From Gammaproteobacteria bacterium (GTDB taxonomy: Bacteria > Pseudomonadota > Gammaproteobacteria > Steroidobacterales > Steroidobacteraceae), in assembly GCA_025355445.1 (NCBI GenBank), contig JANXZQ010000170.1:1-45380 (forward strand): a stretch of 45,380 bases of DNA, read 5' to 3'. Positions 18,199-28,138 of this stretch are shown piece by piece. Made by a program: the position numbers and the translations under genes. The notes beneath the pieces are model-generated. The model saw nothing but the letters and a program-made list of their open reading frames with translations. It was not told the DNA's origin and searched no databases. How positions within the stretch are numbered: position 1 is the stretch's first letter; every line of letters starts with the position of its first letter.

Positions 18199-20679
18199 AT
18201 GAATAGCACCGGCCTGGCGTGGCTGCAATTTCTGGCCTGGGGCGTGCTATTGCTGGGGATCGTTCTCGTTGTCGCGTATCGGCGCGCCAGTCTTCTCTTC
18301 AGTTCCTGCGTACTCGGTGCGCTGCTGCTCGCGTACTGGGCATTCGGCGCGGTGCCGTCGTGGTGGAAGATCGCCGTCTCCATTCCCTACATTGCGCTCC
18401 TGCTGCTGAATATCCGGCCGTTGCGCCTGCGCCTCGTGACGCGTCCGTTCTTGCGCAGCTATCGCCGATTGTTGCCGTCGATGTCGGCGACGGAACGCGA
18501 AGCCCTGGACGCGGGGACCGTGTGGTGGGATGGGGAGTTATTCACGGGCGGCCCGAATTGGCAGAAGCTCATGTCCGCCAAGGTGCCGACGCTGACCGCG
18601 GAAGAACAGGCCTTCCTCGACGGGCCCTGCGAAGACCTGTGCGCCATGCTCGACGATTGGGACATCACCCACGTGCGCGCCGATCTGTCGCCGCAGGTGT
18701 GGACCTTCATCAAATCGAGCGGCTTCTTCGCCATGATCATTCCGCGGCGTTACGGCGGCTTGGAATTCTCCGCCTATGCGCACTCCTGCGTGCTGATCAA
18801 AATCGCCTCGCGCTCAGGAGTTGCATCCTCGACCATCGCGGTGCCGAATTCCTTGGGGCCGGCGGAACTGCTGCTGCACTACGGCACCGAGGAACAGAAG
18901 AATTACCTGCTGCCGCGCCTGGCCCGCGGCGAGGAAGTGCCCTGCTTTGCGCTCACCGGTCCGCGCGCGGGCTCCGATGCTGCCTCCATTCCCGATACCG
19001 GCGTGATCTGCCGGGGTCCTTGGCACGGTGCGCAAGTCGTCGGCATCCGCCTCAATTTTTCCAAACGCTACATCACTCTCGCGCCCGTTGCCACGCTGGT
19101 CGGACTCGCCTTTCGGCTGTTCGACCCCGAACACCTCATGGGCGAGCGCACCGACCTCGGCATCACCTGCGCCCTGATTCCGCGCGATACGCCGGGGGTG
19201 AGCATCGGCCGGCGGCACTTTCCGCTGAATGTCCCCTTTCAGAATGGACCGATCCAGGGACATGACGTATTCGTGCCCATCGATGCTCTCATCGGCGGCT
19301 TCGCCATGGCCGGCCAGGGGTGGCGCATGCTGGTCGAGCAATTATCGGTGGGGCGATGCATATCGCTGCCCTCGAGCGCGACCGGGGCCGCGCAGGCAGC
19401 AGTGTACGCGTCCGCGGCATACGCACGCATACGCCGCCAGTTCAACATGCCCATCGGCCGCTTCGAAGGTGTCGAACAGGTCCTGGCGCGCATGGCCGCG
19501 CGCACTTACATCATGGACGCAGCGCGCTCGGTCACCGCTGGCGCCATCGACGGCGGGGAAAAGCCCTCGGTGCCGTCCGCCATGTTGAAATATCATGTGA
19601 CCGAGTTCGGCCGCATGATCGGCAACGACGCCATGGATGTGCACGGTGGCAAAGGCATTTGTCTCGGACCTAAAAATTACCTGGGCCGCGGCTACCAGAT
19701 CGTGCCGGTGGCCATCACCGTCGAGGGTGCGAACATTTTGACGCGCAGCCTGATCATATTCGGCCAGGGAGCCGTGCGCTGCCACCCATTCGTGCTGCGG
19801 GAAATGACTGCGGCGCGCAATCCGGACCACGTCGCGGGCGTCGCGGAATTCGACCGCGCGCTGCTGGGACATATCGGCTTCGCGATTTCAAACGCCGCGC
19901 GTTCAGCGGTAATGGCGCTGACTATCGCACGCTTCACCCGGGCGCCGACGGCCGGCCCCACCAAGCGCTACTTCCAGCATGTGAACCGCTACAGCGCCTC
20001 CTTTGCATTGGCCACCGACATCGCCATGCTGGCGCTCGGCGGCTATCTCAAGAAGAAGGAGAGCCTGTCGGCGCGGCTGGGAGACGTGCTCTCCGCGATG
20101 TATCTGGCGTCGATGGTGCTTAAGCATCATGAGAATCAAGGCAGCCCCGCTGCGGATCTACCATTGGTCGAGTGGGCCTGCCGCAGCCTCTTGTACCAGG
20201 CACAGGAACAACTGCATCTGTTCCTGCGCAATTTTCCCAACCGGCCCCTGGCAGGATTGATGCGCCTGCTCATCTTCCCGCGCGGGCTGACGTATTTTGC
20301 GCCGAGCGACCGCCTGGGACGCGACATCGCCGCATTGATCATGAACCCGACGGAGTCGCGGGAGCGCTTGAGCCGCTACATATACAAGACTCAGACGTCG
20401 GATAACCCGCTCGGTCTGCTGCAGGAGGCGCTGATTTTATCGACCATGGCGGAGGGGCTCGAGAAACGCATTCGAGTGGACGGGATCAAGCCGGGACGGG
20501 TCACGGCCTTGGACCTGCCGGGGCAGATTTCCGAGGCGCAGCAGCTCGGAATATTGACGGCAGCCGAGGCGGCCGTTTTGCGGGATTACGACGCCAAGGT
20601 TTCGAATCTCATCAACGTCGATGATTTCGCGGCGCATGAATTGGCAGCGGGTGGCGCCGGCGGCCACTCGCCTTCATGA
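18199..20679 (+). CDS. fadE: Acyl-CoA dehydrogenase, FadE-type (826 aa, N-terminal TM segments)
   Basis: Length and architecture of FadE; LTGPRAGSDAASIPDTGVIC, DVHGGKGICLGPKNYLGRGYQIVPVAITVEGANILTRSLIIFGQGAVRCHPFV. Confidence 0.92.
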   Translation: MNSTGLAWLQFLAWGVLLLGIVLVVAYRRASLLFSSCVLGALLLAYWAFGAVPSWWKIAVSIPYIALLLLNIRPLRLRLVTRPFLRSYRRLLPSMSATEREALDAGTVWWDGELFTGGPNWQKLMSAKVPTLTAEEQAFLDGPCEDLCAMLDDWDITHVRADLSPQVWTFIKSSGFFAMIIPRRYGGLEFSAYAHSCVLIKIASRSGVASSTIAVPNSLGPAELLLHYGTEEQKNYLLPRLARGEEVPCFALTGPRAGSDAASIPDTGVICRGPWHGAQVVGIRLNFSKRYITLAPVATLVGLAFRLFDPEHLMGERTDLGITCALIPRDTPGVSIGRRHFPLNVPFQNGPIQGHDVFVPIDALIGGFAMAGQGWRMLVEQLSVGRCISLPSSATGAAQAAVYASAAYARIRRQFNMPIGRFEGVEQVLARMAARTYIMDAARSVTAGAIDGGEKPSVPSAMLKYHVTEFGRMIGNDAMDVHGGKGICLGPKNYLGRGYQIVPVAITVEGANILTRSLIIFGQGAVRCHPFVLREMTAARNPDHVAGVAEFDRALLGHIGFAISNAARSAVMALTIARFTRAPTAGPTKRYFQHVNRYSASFALATDIAMLALGGYLKKKESLSARLGDVLSAMYLASMVLKHHENQGSPAADLPLVEWACRSLLYQAQEQLHLFLRNFPNRPLAGLMRLLIFPRGLTYFAPSDRLGRDIAALIMNPTESRERLSRYIYKTQTSDNPLGLLQEALILSTMAEGLEKRIRVDGIKPGRVTALDLPGQISEAQQLGILTAAEAAVLRDYDAKVSNLINVDDFAAHELAAGGAGGHSPS

Positions 20680-21521
20680 CCGTCCGGCGCTGCCTCAACT
20701 GCGGCGCGGCACTGACCGGCCGCTACTGCGCCAATTGCAGCCAAGCCGCCGACGTGCATGTGCCATCCACCCGTGAGCTGCTGCATGAGGCGCTCGAGGG
20801 CCTCACGCATTCGGACTCGCGCCTGTGGAACACGCTCAGCCTGCTGTGGTTCGTGCCCGGAAGACTTACCCAGGAATTCATCGCCGGGCGGCGCGCCGCG
20901 TATCTGCCGCCATTTCGCCTATATCTCGTCCTAAGCATCATCTTTTTCCTCGTTGCTTCGGTCTCGCCGATGGGGGGCGAATTCGCCCACTTCGACAATC
21001 CGGGCGCCGGCGTGAACTCGACACGGCCTGATTGCGCACATTTGAAGCTCACCCTTTACGGACGCGACTTAGGCCCGCGCTTGCAGCACGCCTGCGGCGA
21101 GATTGCGCGCGACAACGGCGCCAATTTGCTGCATGTAAGCATTTCGACCATGCCGAAGGCCATGTTCATCTTTTTGCCCTTCGTGGCCTTCCTGCACATG
21201 CTGCTTTACTGGCGCCCACGGCACCGCTATGCCGAGGACCTGGTGTTTTTCCTGCACGTGCACGCGTTTTTTTTCTCGGTGATGGCTGCCGTGGTCCTAG
21301 TGTCCGACGCAGACCCCTGGCCCGTCATGGCCAAGCTGGGCGCCTTCGCGCCGCTGCTGCTCTGGTCTTTGCCGCTGTACACCGTGCTCGCCATGAAACG
21401 GGTGTTCGGCCGCAGCTGGAAAGGTACGGTGGTCAAGGCATTCGCACTTTTTGCCGTCTACATGGTCGTGCTACTCATCACCATGAGCGGCGTATTTCTG
21501 TATGCAGTACTGCAGCTGTAA
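20676..21521 (+). CDS. DUF3667 domain membrane protein
   Basis: N-terminal zinc-ribbon-like CLNCGAALTGRYCANCSQ followed by TM helices. Confidence 0.8.
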   Translation: MTVRRCLNCGAALTGRYCANCSQAADVHVPSTRELLHEALEGLTHSDSRLWNTLSLLWFVPGRLTQEFIAGRRAAYLPPFRLYLVLSIIFFLVASVSPMGGEFAHFDNPGAGVNSTRPDCAHLKLTLYGRDLGPRLQHACGEIARDNGANLLHVSISTMPKAMFIFLPFVAFLHMLLYWRPRHRYAEDLVFFLHVHAFFFSVMAAVVLVSDADPWPVMAKLGAFAPLLLWSLPLYTVLAMKRVFGRSWKGTVVKAFALFAVYMVVLLITMSGVFLYAVLQL

Positions 21522-21563
21522 GATGCGCAGGACGTATGAAAATTGCCCACATCGTGGAATGAG

Positions 21564-22787
21564 ATGCAGCGCAGCGAGCACACCCGCGGCGACGCGCGGC
21601 GTACCGACGCCCGGCGTACCGACGCGCGAGCGATACTGCATATCGACATGGACGCCTTTTATGCGTCCGTGGAAGAGCGCGATCGCCCGGAGCTCAAGGG
21701 CAAACCCTTGATCGTCGGCGGCATGGGTGCCCGCGGCGTGGTCGCGGCTGCGAGCTATGCCGTGCGTCGATTCGGCGTGCGCTCGGCCATGCCAATGCGC
21801 GAGGCGTTGCGGCGCTGCCCGCAGGCCGTGTGTGTGCAGCCGAGAATGGCGCGCTACAAAGAAGTCTCGGATCAGGTGTTCGCGATTTTTCACGAGTTCA
21901 CTCCGCTGGTCGAAGGCCTTTCCCTGGACGAGGCGTTTCTCGATGTCACGTCCAGCCGGCAACTGTTGGGGCCCGCAGAGGCCATCGGCAGCGAGATTCG
22001 GCGCCGCATCGCCAAAGATACCGGCCTCACCGCGTCAGTGGGCATCGCACCCAACAAATTGCTGGCGAAAATCGCATCCGATCTGAACAAGCCTGACGGC
22101 ATGTGCCGCATCGGCGCGGACAATGTGCGGGGCATCATGGACGGATTGCCCATCGAGCGGCTGTTCGGCATTGGCCCCAAGACCGTGCCGGTCATGCATG
22201 CGGCGGGAATTTTGAGTTGCGGCGATCTACGCAAGGCCGGTGATGAGGTGTTGCGGCGGCTTTTCGGCAAACATGCCAAGGCCATGCACGACCGCGCGTC
22301 CGGCGTCGACGACAGGCTGGTGGAGCCGAACCGCGAGGAGAAATCGATCAGCGCTGAGGAGACCTTTGCCACGGACATTCGCGAAGCGCCGCGGCTCACC
22401 GTGCAATTGCTGCGCCTCGCCGATCGAACAGCCTCGCGGCTACGCGCGCAGCATCTGGTCGCGGGTACGGTGAGTGTGAAGATCCGCCGCGGCGACTTTA
22501 CGACGTTTACGCGGCAGCGCTCCTTGGGGACCGCCACCCAGGACACGGCAGTGGTGTGCGCCGCGGCCGAGGTTTTGCTCGGGGAATGGCTGGCGGAGCA
22601 GCCCCGCGCCGCGCTGCGGCTATTGGGAGTCGGAGTCAGCGAGCTGCACACGCTGCAGCAGGCGGATCTGTTCGCGGATGTTCCTGCGCAACATGCGCGA
22701 TTGGACATGGCCATTGACGGAATCCGCGACCGATTTGGGGCCGCCATGCTGACTCGCGCCAGTCTGCTGAGGCCGCCATGTACTTAA
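21564..22787 (+). CDS. dinB: DNA polymerase IV
   Basis: ILHIDMDAFYASVEERDRPELKGKPLIVGG, SLDEAFLDVT, GIAPNKLLAKIASDLNKPDG, GIGPKT; start inferred at ATG 21564. Confidence 0.95.
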   Translation: MQRSEHTRGDARRTDARRTDARAILHIDMDAFYASVEERDRPELKGKPLIVGGMGARGVVAAASYAVRRFGVRSAMPMREALRRCPQAVCVQPRMARYKEVSDQVFAIFHEFTPLVEGLSLDEAFLDVTSSRQLLGPAEAIGSEIRRRIAKDTGLTASVGIAPNKLLAKIASDLNKPDGMCRIGADNVRGIMDGLPIERLFGIGPKTVPVMHAAGILSCGDLRKAGDEVLRRLFGKHAKAMHDRASGVDDRLVEPNREEKSISAEETFATDIREAPRLTVQLLRLADRTASRLRAQHLVAGTVSVKIRRGDFTTFTRQRSLGTATQDTAVVCAAAEVLLGEWLAEQPRAALRLLGVGVSELHTLQQADLFADVPAQHARLDMAIDGIRDRFGAAMLTRASLLRPPCT

Positions 22788-24445
22788 GTTTCTTCGGACT
22801 CAATGAAAAGCCCTTCGCGATCACGCCGGATCCTCGCTATCTGTACTTGAGTGAGCGCCACGCAGAGGCCCTTGCGCATTTATTGTACGGCGTCAACGAA
22901 TCCGGAGGTTTCATTCAGTTGACCGGGGAAGTGGGCACGGGAAAGACCACCGTGGTGCGCACCTTGTTGTCGCGGGTTCCGCATCACGCCGATGTCGCAG
23001 TCATATTGAATCCGCGTATGACACCGATCGAGTTTCTGCTCACCATCTGCGAGGAGCTGGGCCTCGATCTCGCGGATGCCGACCGCGACAGCGTCAAACA
23101 AATGGTCGATGCGCTGAATCGCCGGCTGCTGGCAGCGCACGCCGAAGGGCGCCGCGTCATCGTGATCGTGGACGAGGCGCAGAACCTGTCCACCGATGTC
23201 TTGGAGCAGGTGCGCCTGCTGACCAATTTGGAAACTCCCACGCAGAAGCTGCTGCAAATCATTCTGATCGGACAACCCGAGCTGCGTGAATTGCTCGACC
23301 GCACCGAGTTGCGCCAGCTCGCGCAGCGAATCACCGGCCGATACCATTTGGAGCCTCTGTCGCCGGAGGAAACCCAGGGCTATGTGCGCCATCGGTTGCG
23401 CGTCGCCGGCGCCGCCGAGGAGATCTTTGCGCCTTCGGCACTCGCCGAGGTGCACCGCGTATCCGCGGGAATCCCGCGCGTGATCAATGTCACCTGTGAC
23501 CGCGCATTGCTCGGCGCCTATACCGAGGAAACTCGCAAGGTAACCGCCGGGTTGGTGCGCCGCGCGGCCGGCGAGGTCTACGGACGGCGGTTCATGCCCT
23601 TGTGGCTGGGATGGCTTTACGGCGCATTGGGCGTTGCGGCGCTGGCGGGCGCAGCTCTGCTCGGCTGGCAGCTATGGCAGCGGTTACCCTCTCCGCTGCA
23701 CGCCTTCGGTAATCGACCCAACCGCCACACCGTCCTGCCGCCCGCACCGCTCGATGCGGCCGTTGCGGCGTCGGCGGCCCTACCGATCGCAATCCACGCG
23801 GCGGCGCCTGCGGTCTCCATCAACGACTTACTTGCCGTCAACAGCGCCAATACCAGCGACGCCGCCGCCTTCCGGCGGCTGCTGTCGCTGTGGGGAACGG
23901 CCATGGCGGACGACAAAGATCCTTGCGCACAGGCGCTCAAGGCGGGACTGTCATGCCTGGAGCAGCGCGGCTCTTGGGCGCAGGTCAGAGCCCTGAACCG
24001 GCCGGCCATCCTGACGCTAACGGACGATCGCGGGCAAAGGCATCGCGTCGTGCTCTCCGCGCTGGACGATAAATTCGCCACTTTGAATTTGGGCGAACAC
24101 GATGAGCGGGTGCCACTGGAGGAAATTTCGCGCGACTGGTTCGGGGAATTCACCGTGGTTTGGAAGCCCAAGACGGCGCATGCCCGGCTCCTGTCGATGG
24201 GAATGAAGGGCGACGAAGTTCGTTGGCTGAGGCGCAGTCTCAACGCGCTGCAAGGCGCGGCATCGGACCCGGAACACGGCGATGTCTATGATGAAGAACT
24301 GGCGATCGCCGTGCAAAATTTCCAGCGCGAACATCGGCTCAACGTCGACGGCATTGCCGGTTTGCAGACCCAAGTCGTGCTCGACACGGCGCTGGCCGAG
24401 CCCGGCTCCCCCCTGCTGCTCCCCAACTCGCCGCGCGGCAGCTAG
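22778..24445 (+). CDS. ExeA/GspA-like AAA ATPase with C-terminal peptidoglycan-binding domain
   Basis: MYLSFFGLNEKPFAITPDPRYLYLSERHAEALAHLLYGV, GEVGTGKTT, VIVDEAQNL; C-terminal VRWLRRSLNAL...DEELAIAVQNFQREHRLNVDGIAGLQT. Confidence 0.92.
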   Translation: MYLSFFGLNEKPFAITPDPRYLYLSERHAEALAHLLYGVNESGGFIQLTGEVGTGKTTVVRTLLSRVPHHADVAVILNPRMTPIEFLLTICEELGLDLADADRDSVKQMVDALNRRLLAAHAEGRRVIVIVDEAQNLSTDVLEQVRLLTNLETPTQKLLQIILIGQPELRELLDRTELRQLAQRITGRYHLEPLSPEETQGYVRHRLRVAGAAEEIFAPSALAEVHRVSAGIPRVINVTCDRALLGAYTEETRKVTAGLVRRAAGEVYGRRFMPLWLGWLYGALGVAALAGAALLGWQLWQRLPSPLHAFGNRPNRHTVLPPAPLDAAVAASAALPIAIHAAAPAVSINDLLAVNSANTSDAAAFRRLLSLWGTAMADDKDPCAQALKAGLSCLEQRGSWAQVRALNRPAILTLTDDRGQRHRVVLSALDDKFATLNLGEHDERVPLEEISRDWFGEFTVVWKPKTAHARLLSMGMKGDEVRWLRRSLNALQGAASDPEHGDVYDEELAIAVQNFQREHRLNVDGIAGLQTQVVLDTALAEPGSPLLLPNSPRGS

Positions 24446-24453
24446 AATCCGCC

Positions 24454-25119
24454 ATGTCCTTCATTCTCGACGCCCTCAAGAAATCGGAACTCGAACGGCA
24501 GCGGCAAACCGTGCCGGGGCTGATGGACACCCGCTTGGTCACGCGGCGCCGTACGCTGCCCCGCTGGGGCATTGCCCTAGGCGTGCTGCTGGCGATCAAT
24601 CTGCTGGTCTTGACCTATGTGCTGATGAGAAAGAGCACTGCCGCCCCACAGGCATCGCGGTCCGCGCAGAGCTCATCCCCCGTTACATCCGACGAGCCGG
24701 TGCCCGCGGCAGCGCCCGCGCCGGAGCACTTCAGTCCGCTGGATGCGGCGCCGGTGTATGCGCCGGAGATTCCGGTCGCGGCCGCACAGGAGAAGCCGGC
24801 CGTGGTGGACAAGCCCCTCGTACGCCCCACCCGCCGGGCGGACCCGCTGCTCTCCGATGAGGATACGCAAGCCGACAACCAGGAAGTGCTGCCTTCGATC
24901 AGTGAATTGAGCCTGAGCGGCGCGCAAGCCCTGCCCGACCTGCACCTCGACGTGCATGTTTATGCCACCCGGGCAACCGACCGCTTCGTCTACATCAACA
25001 TGCGCAAGTACCGCGAGGGGTCCGTATTGCAGGAAGGCCCCACCGTCGAGCACATCCGGCGCGACGGAGTGGTGCTGAATTACCAGGGCCTGCGATTCAT
25101 CCTGCCGCGGCAGCCGTGA
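24454..25119 (+). CDS. General secretion pathway protein B-like (GspB)
   Basis: MSFILDALKKSELERQRQ...P, one TM, C-terminal LDVHVYATRATDRFVYINMRKYREGSVLQEGPTVEHIRRDGVVLNYQGLRFILP. Confidence 0.9.
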   Translation: MSFILDALKKSELERQRQTVPGLMDTRLVTRRRTLPRWGIALGVLLAINLLVLTYVLMRKSTAAPQASRSAQSSSPVTSDEPVPAAAPAPEHFSPLDAAPVYAPEIPVAAAQEKPAVVDKPLVRPTRRADPLLSDEDTQADNQEVLPSISELSLSGAQALPDLHLDVHVYATRATDRFVYINMRKYREGSVLQEGPTVEHIRRDGVVLNYQGLRFILPRQP

Positions 25120-25153
25120 GCCTGCGGGTCCAGGGCTACTCTGCCGGCCAGGC

Positions 25154-25360
25154 CTACTCGGCCAGCACGAAGGTCACCTTTAAGCGTACCCGGTACTCGG
25201 TGATCTTGCCCTTGACGATGACGACGTCCTGGCTCGCCACCCAGGCGCCCGCGACATTCTTCAAGGTCTTGGTGGAGCGCTTCACGCCATTCTCGAGGGC
25301 GTCATCGAAACTCTTCTTGGAAGAGGCGATGATCTCCGTGACCCGTGCGACTGATGTCAT
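25154..25360 (-). CDS. Dodecin family protein
   Basis: MTSVARVTEIIASSKKSFDDALENGVKRSTKTLKNVAGAWVASQDVVIVKGKITEYRVRLKVTFVL. Confidence 0.9.
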   Translation of the reverse strand: MTSVARVTEIIASSKKSFDDALENGVKRSTKTLKNVAGAWVASQDVVIVKGKITEYRVRLKVTFVLAE

Positions 25361-25445
25361 GTTCGGCTCCCGTGTTTCTTGAGTTTTGAGCGCTTCATCC
25401 GGACAGAGATAGCCGCAGTCGTACAATCGGTGGTACGGTTTCCGG

Positions 25446-26381
25446 ATGTACCCGTTTCTTGCACGCTTGTCGCTGGCGGCGATGATGTCGCTGGGGCCGT
25501 GCGCCGGTGCTCTGGCGGGCTCGATCGACGGCGCCATTTCGTTCCCCAGCCAGCGCGTCCCGTCAATGACGGTGTACGCCGCCGACCTCGACAGCTCACG
25601 GGTGCGCACCCTGCAATTGGCGCGCGACCAAACAAATTTCAGCGTCGATGTGCCTCCCGGACGCTACCGGGTATTTTTGGCGCCTAACGAGCCCGGTGCC
25701 CCCAATATCTACGGCGCGTACACCCAGTACAGCCTGTGCGCGATGCATGACACCGGTAACTGCGAGGATCATGCGCTGGTTGAAGTGGCCATCACCGCCA
25801 AGACGAGGCGCAGCGCGGTGACCATCGACGACTGGTACCTGCCCGATGATATCGCCGAGCAGATCGATCGCATCCGCGGCATCGCATCGGGCGGCGCCTC
25901 TGACTCCGAACCATTGAGCGCACCGCGATTTTCCGAATACCCTAGCACGGGGTCGGATGGCCCCCTGCCGAAGATCGATGTTGGCGGCCGGGAACTGTCC
26001 GAGGAAGACCGCGCCATCCTGCAGGCGGCGCTCGTCAACGGCCCAAACTTCGCCGGGCAGGTGACCGCGACGCTCACGAGCTGCGGCTTGGCTTGCGGCC
26101 GCCTGCTGCTGGTCGATTGGCGCAGCGGGATGGTCCGGCAGCTGACCGAGCCGCATCCGGCCGAGCCGCATCCGCCCACCGAGACGCTTGCGGCGTTGCC
26201 GTGCCGGCCGGAGGAAGCGCTGCAGTTCAGGCGCGACAGCAGGCTGCTCATCATGACTCGCGTGCGCGGCGCGGCGGTGGTCACCGAGTATTTCGTGTGG
26301 AATCAAAATAATGCAGCGCTGGTGCCGAGCGGTGAATATCAGCGGACTTCGCAGACGTTCTGTGCCGTTGCGGCGCGTTGA
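25446..26381 (+). CDS. Hypothetical secreted protein
   Basis: Signal peptide (MYPFLARLSLAAMMSLGPCAGALAG) and coding-quality ORF; carries EPHPAEPHPP repeat. Confidence 0.65.
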   Translation: MYPFLARLSLAAMMSLGPCAGALAGSIDGAISFPSQRVPSMTVYAADLDSSRVRTLQLARDQTNFSVDVPPGRYRVFLAPNEPGAPNIYGAYTQYSLCAMHDTGNCEDHALVEVAITAKTRRSAVTIDDWYLPDDIAEQIDRIRGIASGGASDSEPLSAPRFSEYPSTGSDGPLPKIDVGGRELSEEDRAILQAALVNGPNFAGQVTATLTSCGLACGRLLLVDWRSGMVRQLTEPHPAEPHPPTETLAALPCRPEEALQFRRDSRLLIMTRVRGAAVVTEYFVWNQNNAALVPSGEYQRTSQTFCAVAAR

Positions 26382-26405
26382 GCCCGATCATGCGATGATT
26401 GAGCC

Positions 26406-27014
26406 ATGCGCAAAATCTTAACGCTGACCATGAGCGGTTTGGTGACCGTACTGCCGTTGGCGTTGACGGTGTCCGTGATTTGGTGGCTGGTCAACACGGT
26501 CGAAGGCTGGCTGCGGCACGCGCTGATTGCACTCGGCATCGTCAGCCCCGAACATTACTGGCCCGGCCTCGGGCTGATCGCGGGTTTCCTGCTGTTGCTG
26601 GCCGTCGGCAGCCTGGTCAACGCCTACGCAGGCAAGATCTTCCTGCGTTATTGGAACGATTTCCTGGGACGGATCCCGTTCGTGAAGACGCTGTACGGCG
26701 GATTTCGCGATGTGGTCAGTCTGTTGCCGTCCGGCAGCGGCGAGAAGCGCGATTTGCAGCGCGTGGTGCTGGCACGCTTTGCCGACGTTCACGCCATCGG
26801 ATTCGTCACTCGCGAGGACGTGCCGTCGGTGCTTCTGGCGCACGGCGGTAATAACTGGGTAACCGTTTATTTTCCCATGAGCTATGCCTTCGGTGGTTAC
26901 ACCCTATACCTGCCGCGTGACCGCCTGCAGCCGCTCGACATCTCGGTCGAGGACGCGATGCGATTGGCGATTACCGCGGGCCTGACTGCTGCCGGCGGCC
27001 GCGCCAACAGCTAG
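26406..27014 (+). CDS. DUF502 family membrane protein
   Basis: GLVTVLPLALTVSVIWWLV...IPFVKTLYGGFRDVVSLLPSG...PSVLLAHGGNNWVTVYFPMSYAFGGYTLYLPRD. Confidence 0.88.
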   Translation: MRKILTLTMSGLVTVLPLALTVSVIWWLVNTVEGWLRHALIALGIVSPEHYWPGLGLIAGFLLLLAVGSLVNAYAGKIFLRYWNDFLGRIPFVKTLYGGFRDVVSLLPSGSGEKRDLQRVVLARFADVHAIGFVTREDVPSVLLAHGGNNWVTVYFPMSYAFGGYTLYLPRDRLQPLDISVEDAMRLAITAGLTAAGGRANS

Positions 27015-27040
27015 GAGCCGGTCTGAGTATTCAACGTGGA

Positions 27041-28075
27041 GTGCTCTTGGTGGCGCGCTGCCTGGCTGTACTCGTACTCGGCGCAGCTCACCCCTCGCTC
27101 GCGGGCGTCGCACCCGCCGCCGCGGCGGCGCGCTCCGGCTCGCCGGCGCAGGCCGTCAAGTATCAGCACTGGCGCATCGCCGCCGCGACCGTGCTCGCGG
27201 CCCGCGGCGATGCAAACTCGCTGGCCGCCGCCGCCGCGCTGCGCTTCGCGGGCCCGGCCGGCGGCCCGACGGGTGCTGCAAAGACGGGCAGCACCGGCTC
27301 CACTGCCGCGCCGACGGCTCTCGAGCTCGCCGCTCGCGCCGCAGAGCTGGCGCCGCAAAACGCCAGCATCGGCTGGCTGCAACTGCAATTGTGCGCGGCT
27401 ACGCCGTCCTGCGACGTACGCGACGCCGCCACGGTCATGCGCTGGGAGGACGCGGACAACGGCGCCGCCTGGCTGCAGATTCTGGCCATGGCGCAGAAGC
27501 AAAAAGATGCGACGGAAGTGCAGCGGGTACTTTCGGATATGGCACAGGCGGCGCGCTTCGACTATTACTGGAACCGGATCGTGGTGTTGATGGCCGATGC
27601 ACTGCATGCTGCGCACGGCCGGCTGCCAAGCGGCTTTGCCGATTCGGACTCCGCGCGATTGTCCACCGTCAACGCGATTGCGGGCGGCGAGCTCATTCCG
27701 TCCTTGGCGGCACTGGTGGAGGCTTGCCGGGAATCGAGCGCCATTCCCGAGCGGCGCGAGTTGTGCCTGAAATTATCGAGAACCATGCAGCGCAGCGACA
27801 GCATTGCCGCACAGATGGTGGGCTTCAGCATCGAGAGACGGCTGCACGCGCCGGACAGCAAGGAGGTTCGGGCAATCGCGGATCGCAAACATGTGCTGGA
27901 GTGGCGTGTCGCCAGCGCCGCGAAGTTCGACGACCCAATCCTGCCCTGGACGAAGAACGCACGCGCTCGAGTGCGGCTCGCGCACATGCGCGCCCTGCCG
28001 CGCGAAGAGGATGTCTGCATCGCAATTCTACGCGAGCACAACATTGCGCTCGAGCCGCCGGAGCTGCGCCAGTGA
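27041..28075 (+). CDS. Hypothetical protein (Ala-rich, N-terminal signal-like)
   Basis: GTG start; 344 aa coding-quality ORF downstream of the DUF502 gene. Confidence 0.6.
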   Translation: MLLVARCLAVLVLGAAHPSLAGVAPAAAAARSGSPAQAVKYQHWRIAAATVLAARGDANSLAAAAALRFAGPAGGPTGAAKTGSTGSTAAPTALELAARAAELAPQNASIGWLQLQLCAATPSCDVRDAATVMRWEDADNGAAWLQILAMAQKQKDATEVQRVLSDMAQAARFDYYWNRIVVLMADALHAAHGRLPSGFADSDSARLSTVNAIAGGELIPSLAALVEACRESSAIPERRELCLKLSRTMQRSDSIAAQMVGFSIERRLHAPDSKEVRAIADRKHVLEWRVASAAKFDDPILPWTKNARARVRLAHMRALPREEDVCIAILREHNIALEPPELRQ

Positions 28076-28138
28076 CCGATTTATGCAGGAGCGCTCAGGA
28101 TGGACCGCGCACCAACGCAGTGTCGATCTTGCGCAATT

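Noticed and set aside
21890-22747. 285-aa minus-strand ORF within dinB
   Set aside because: Shadow ORF; DinB motifs lie on the plus strand.
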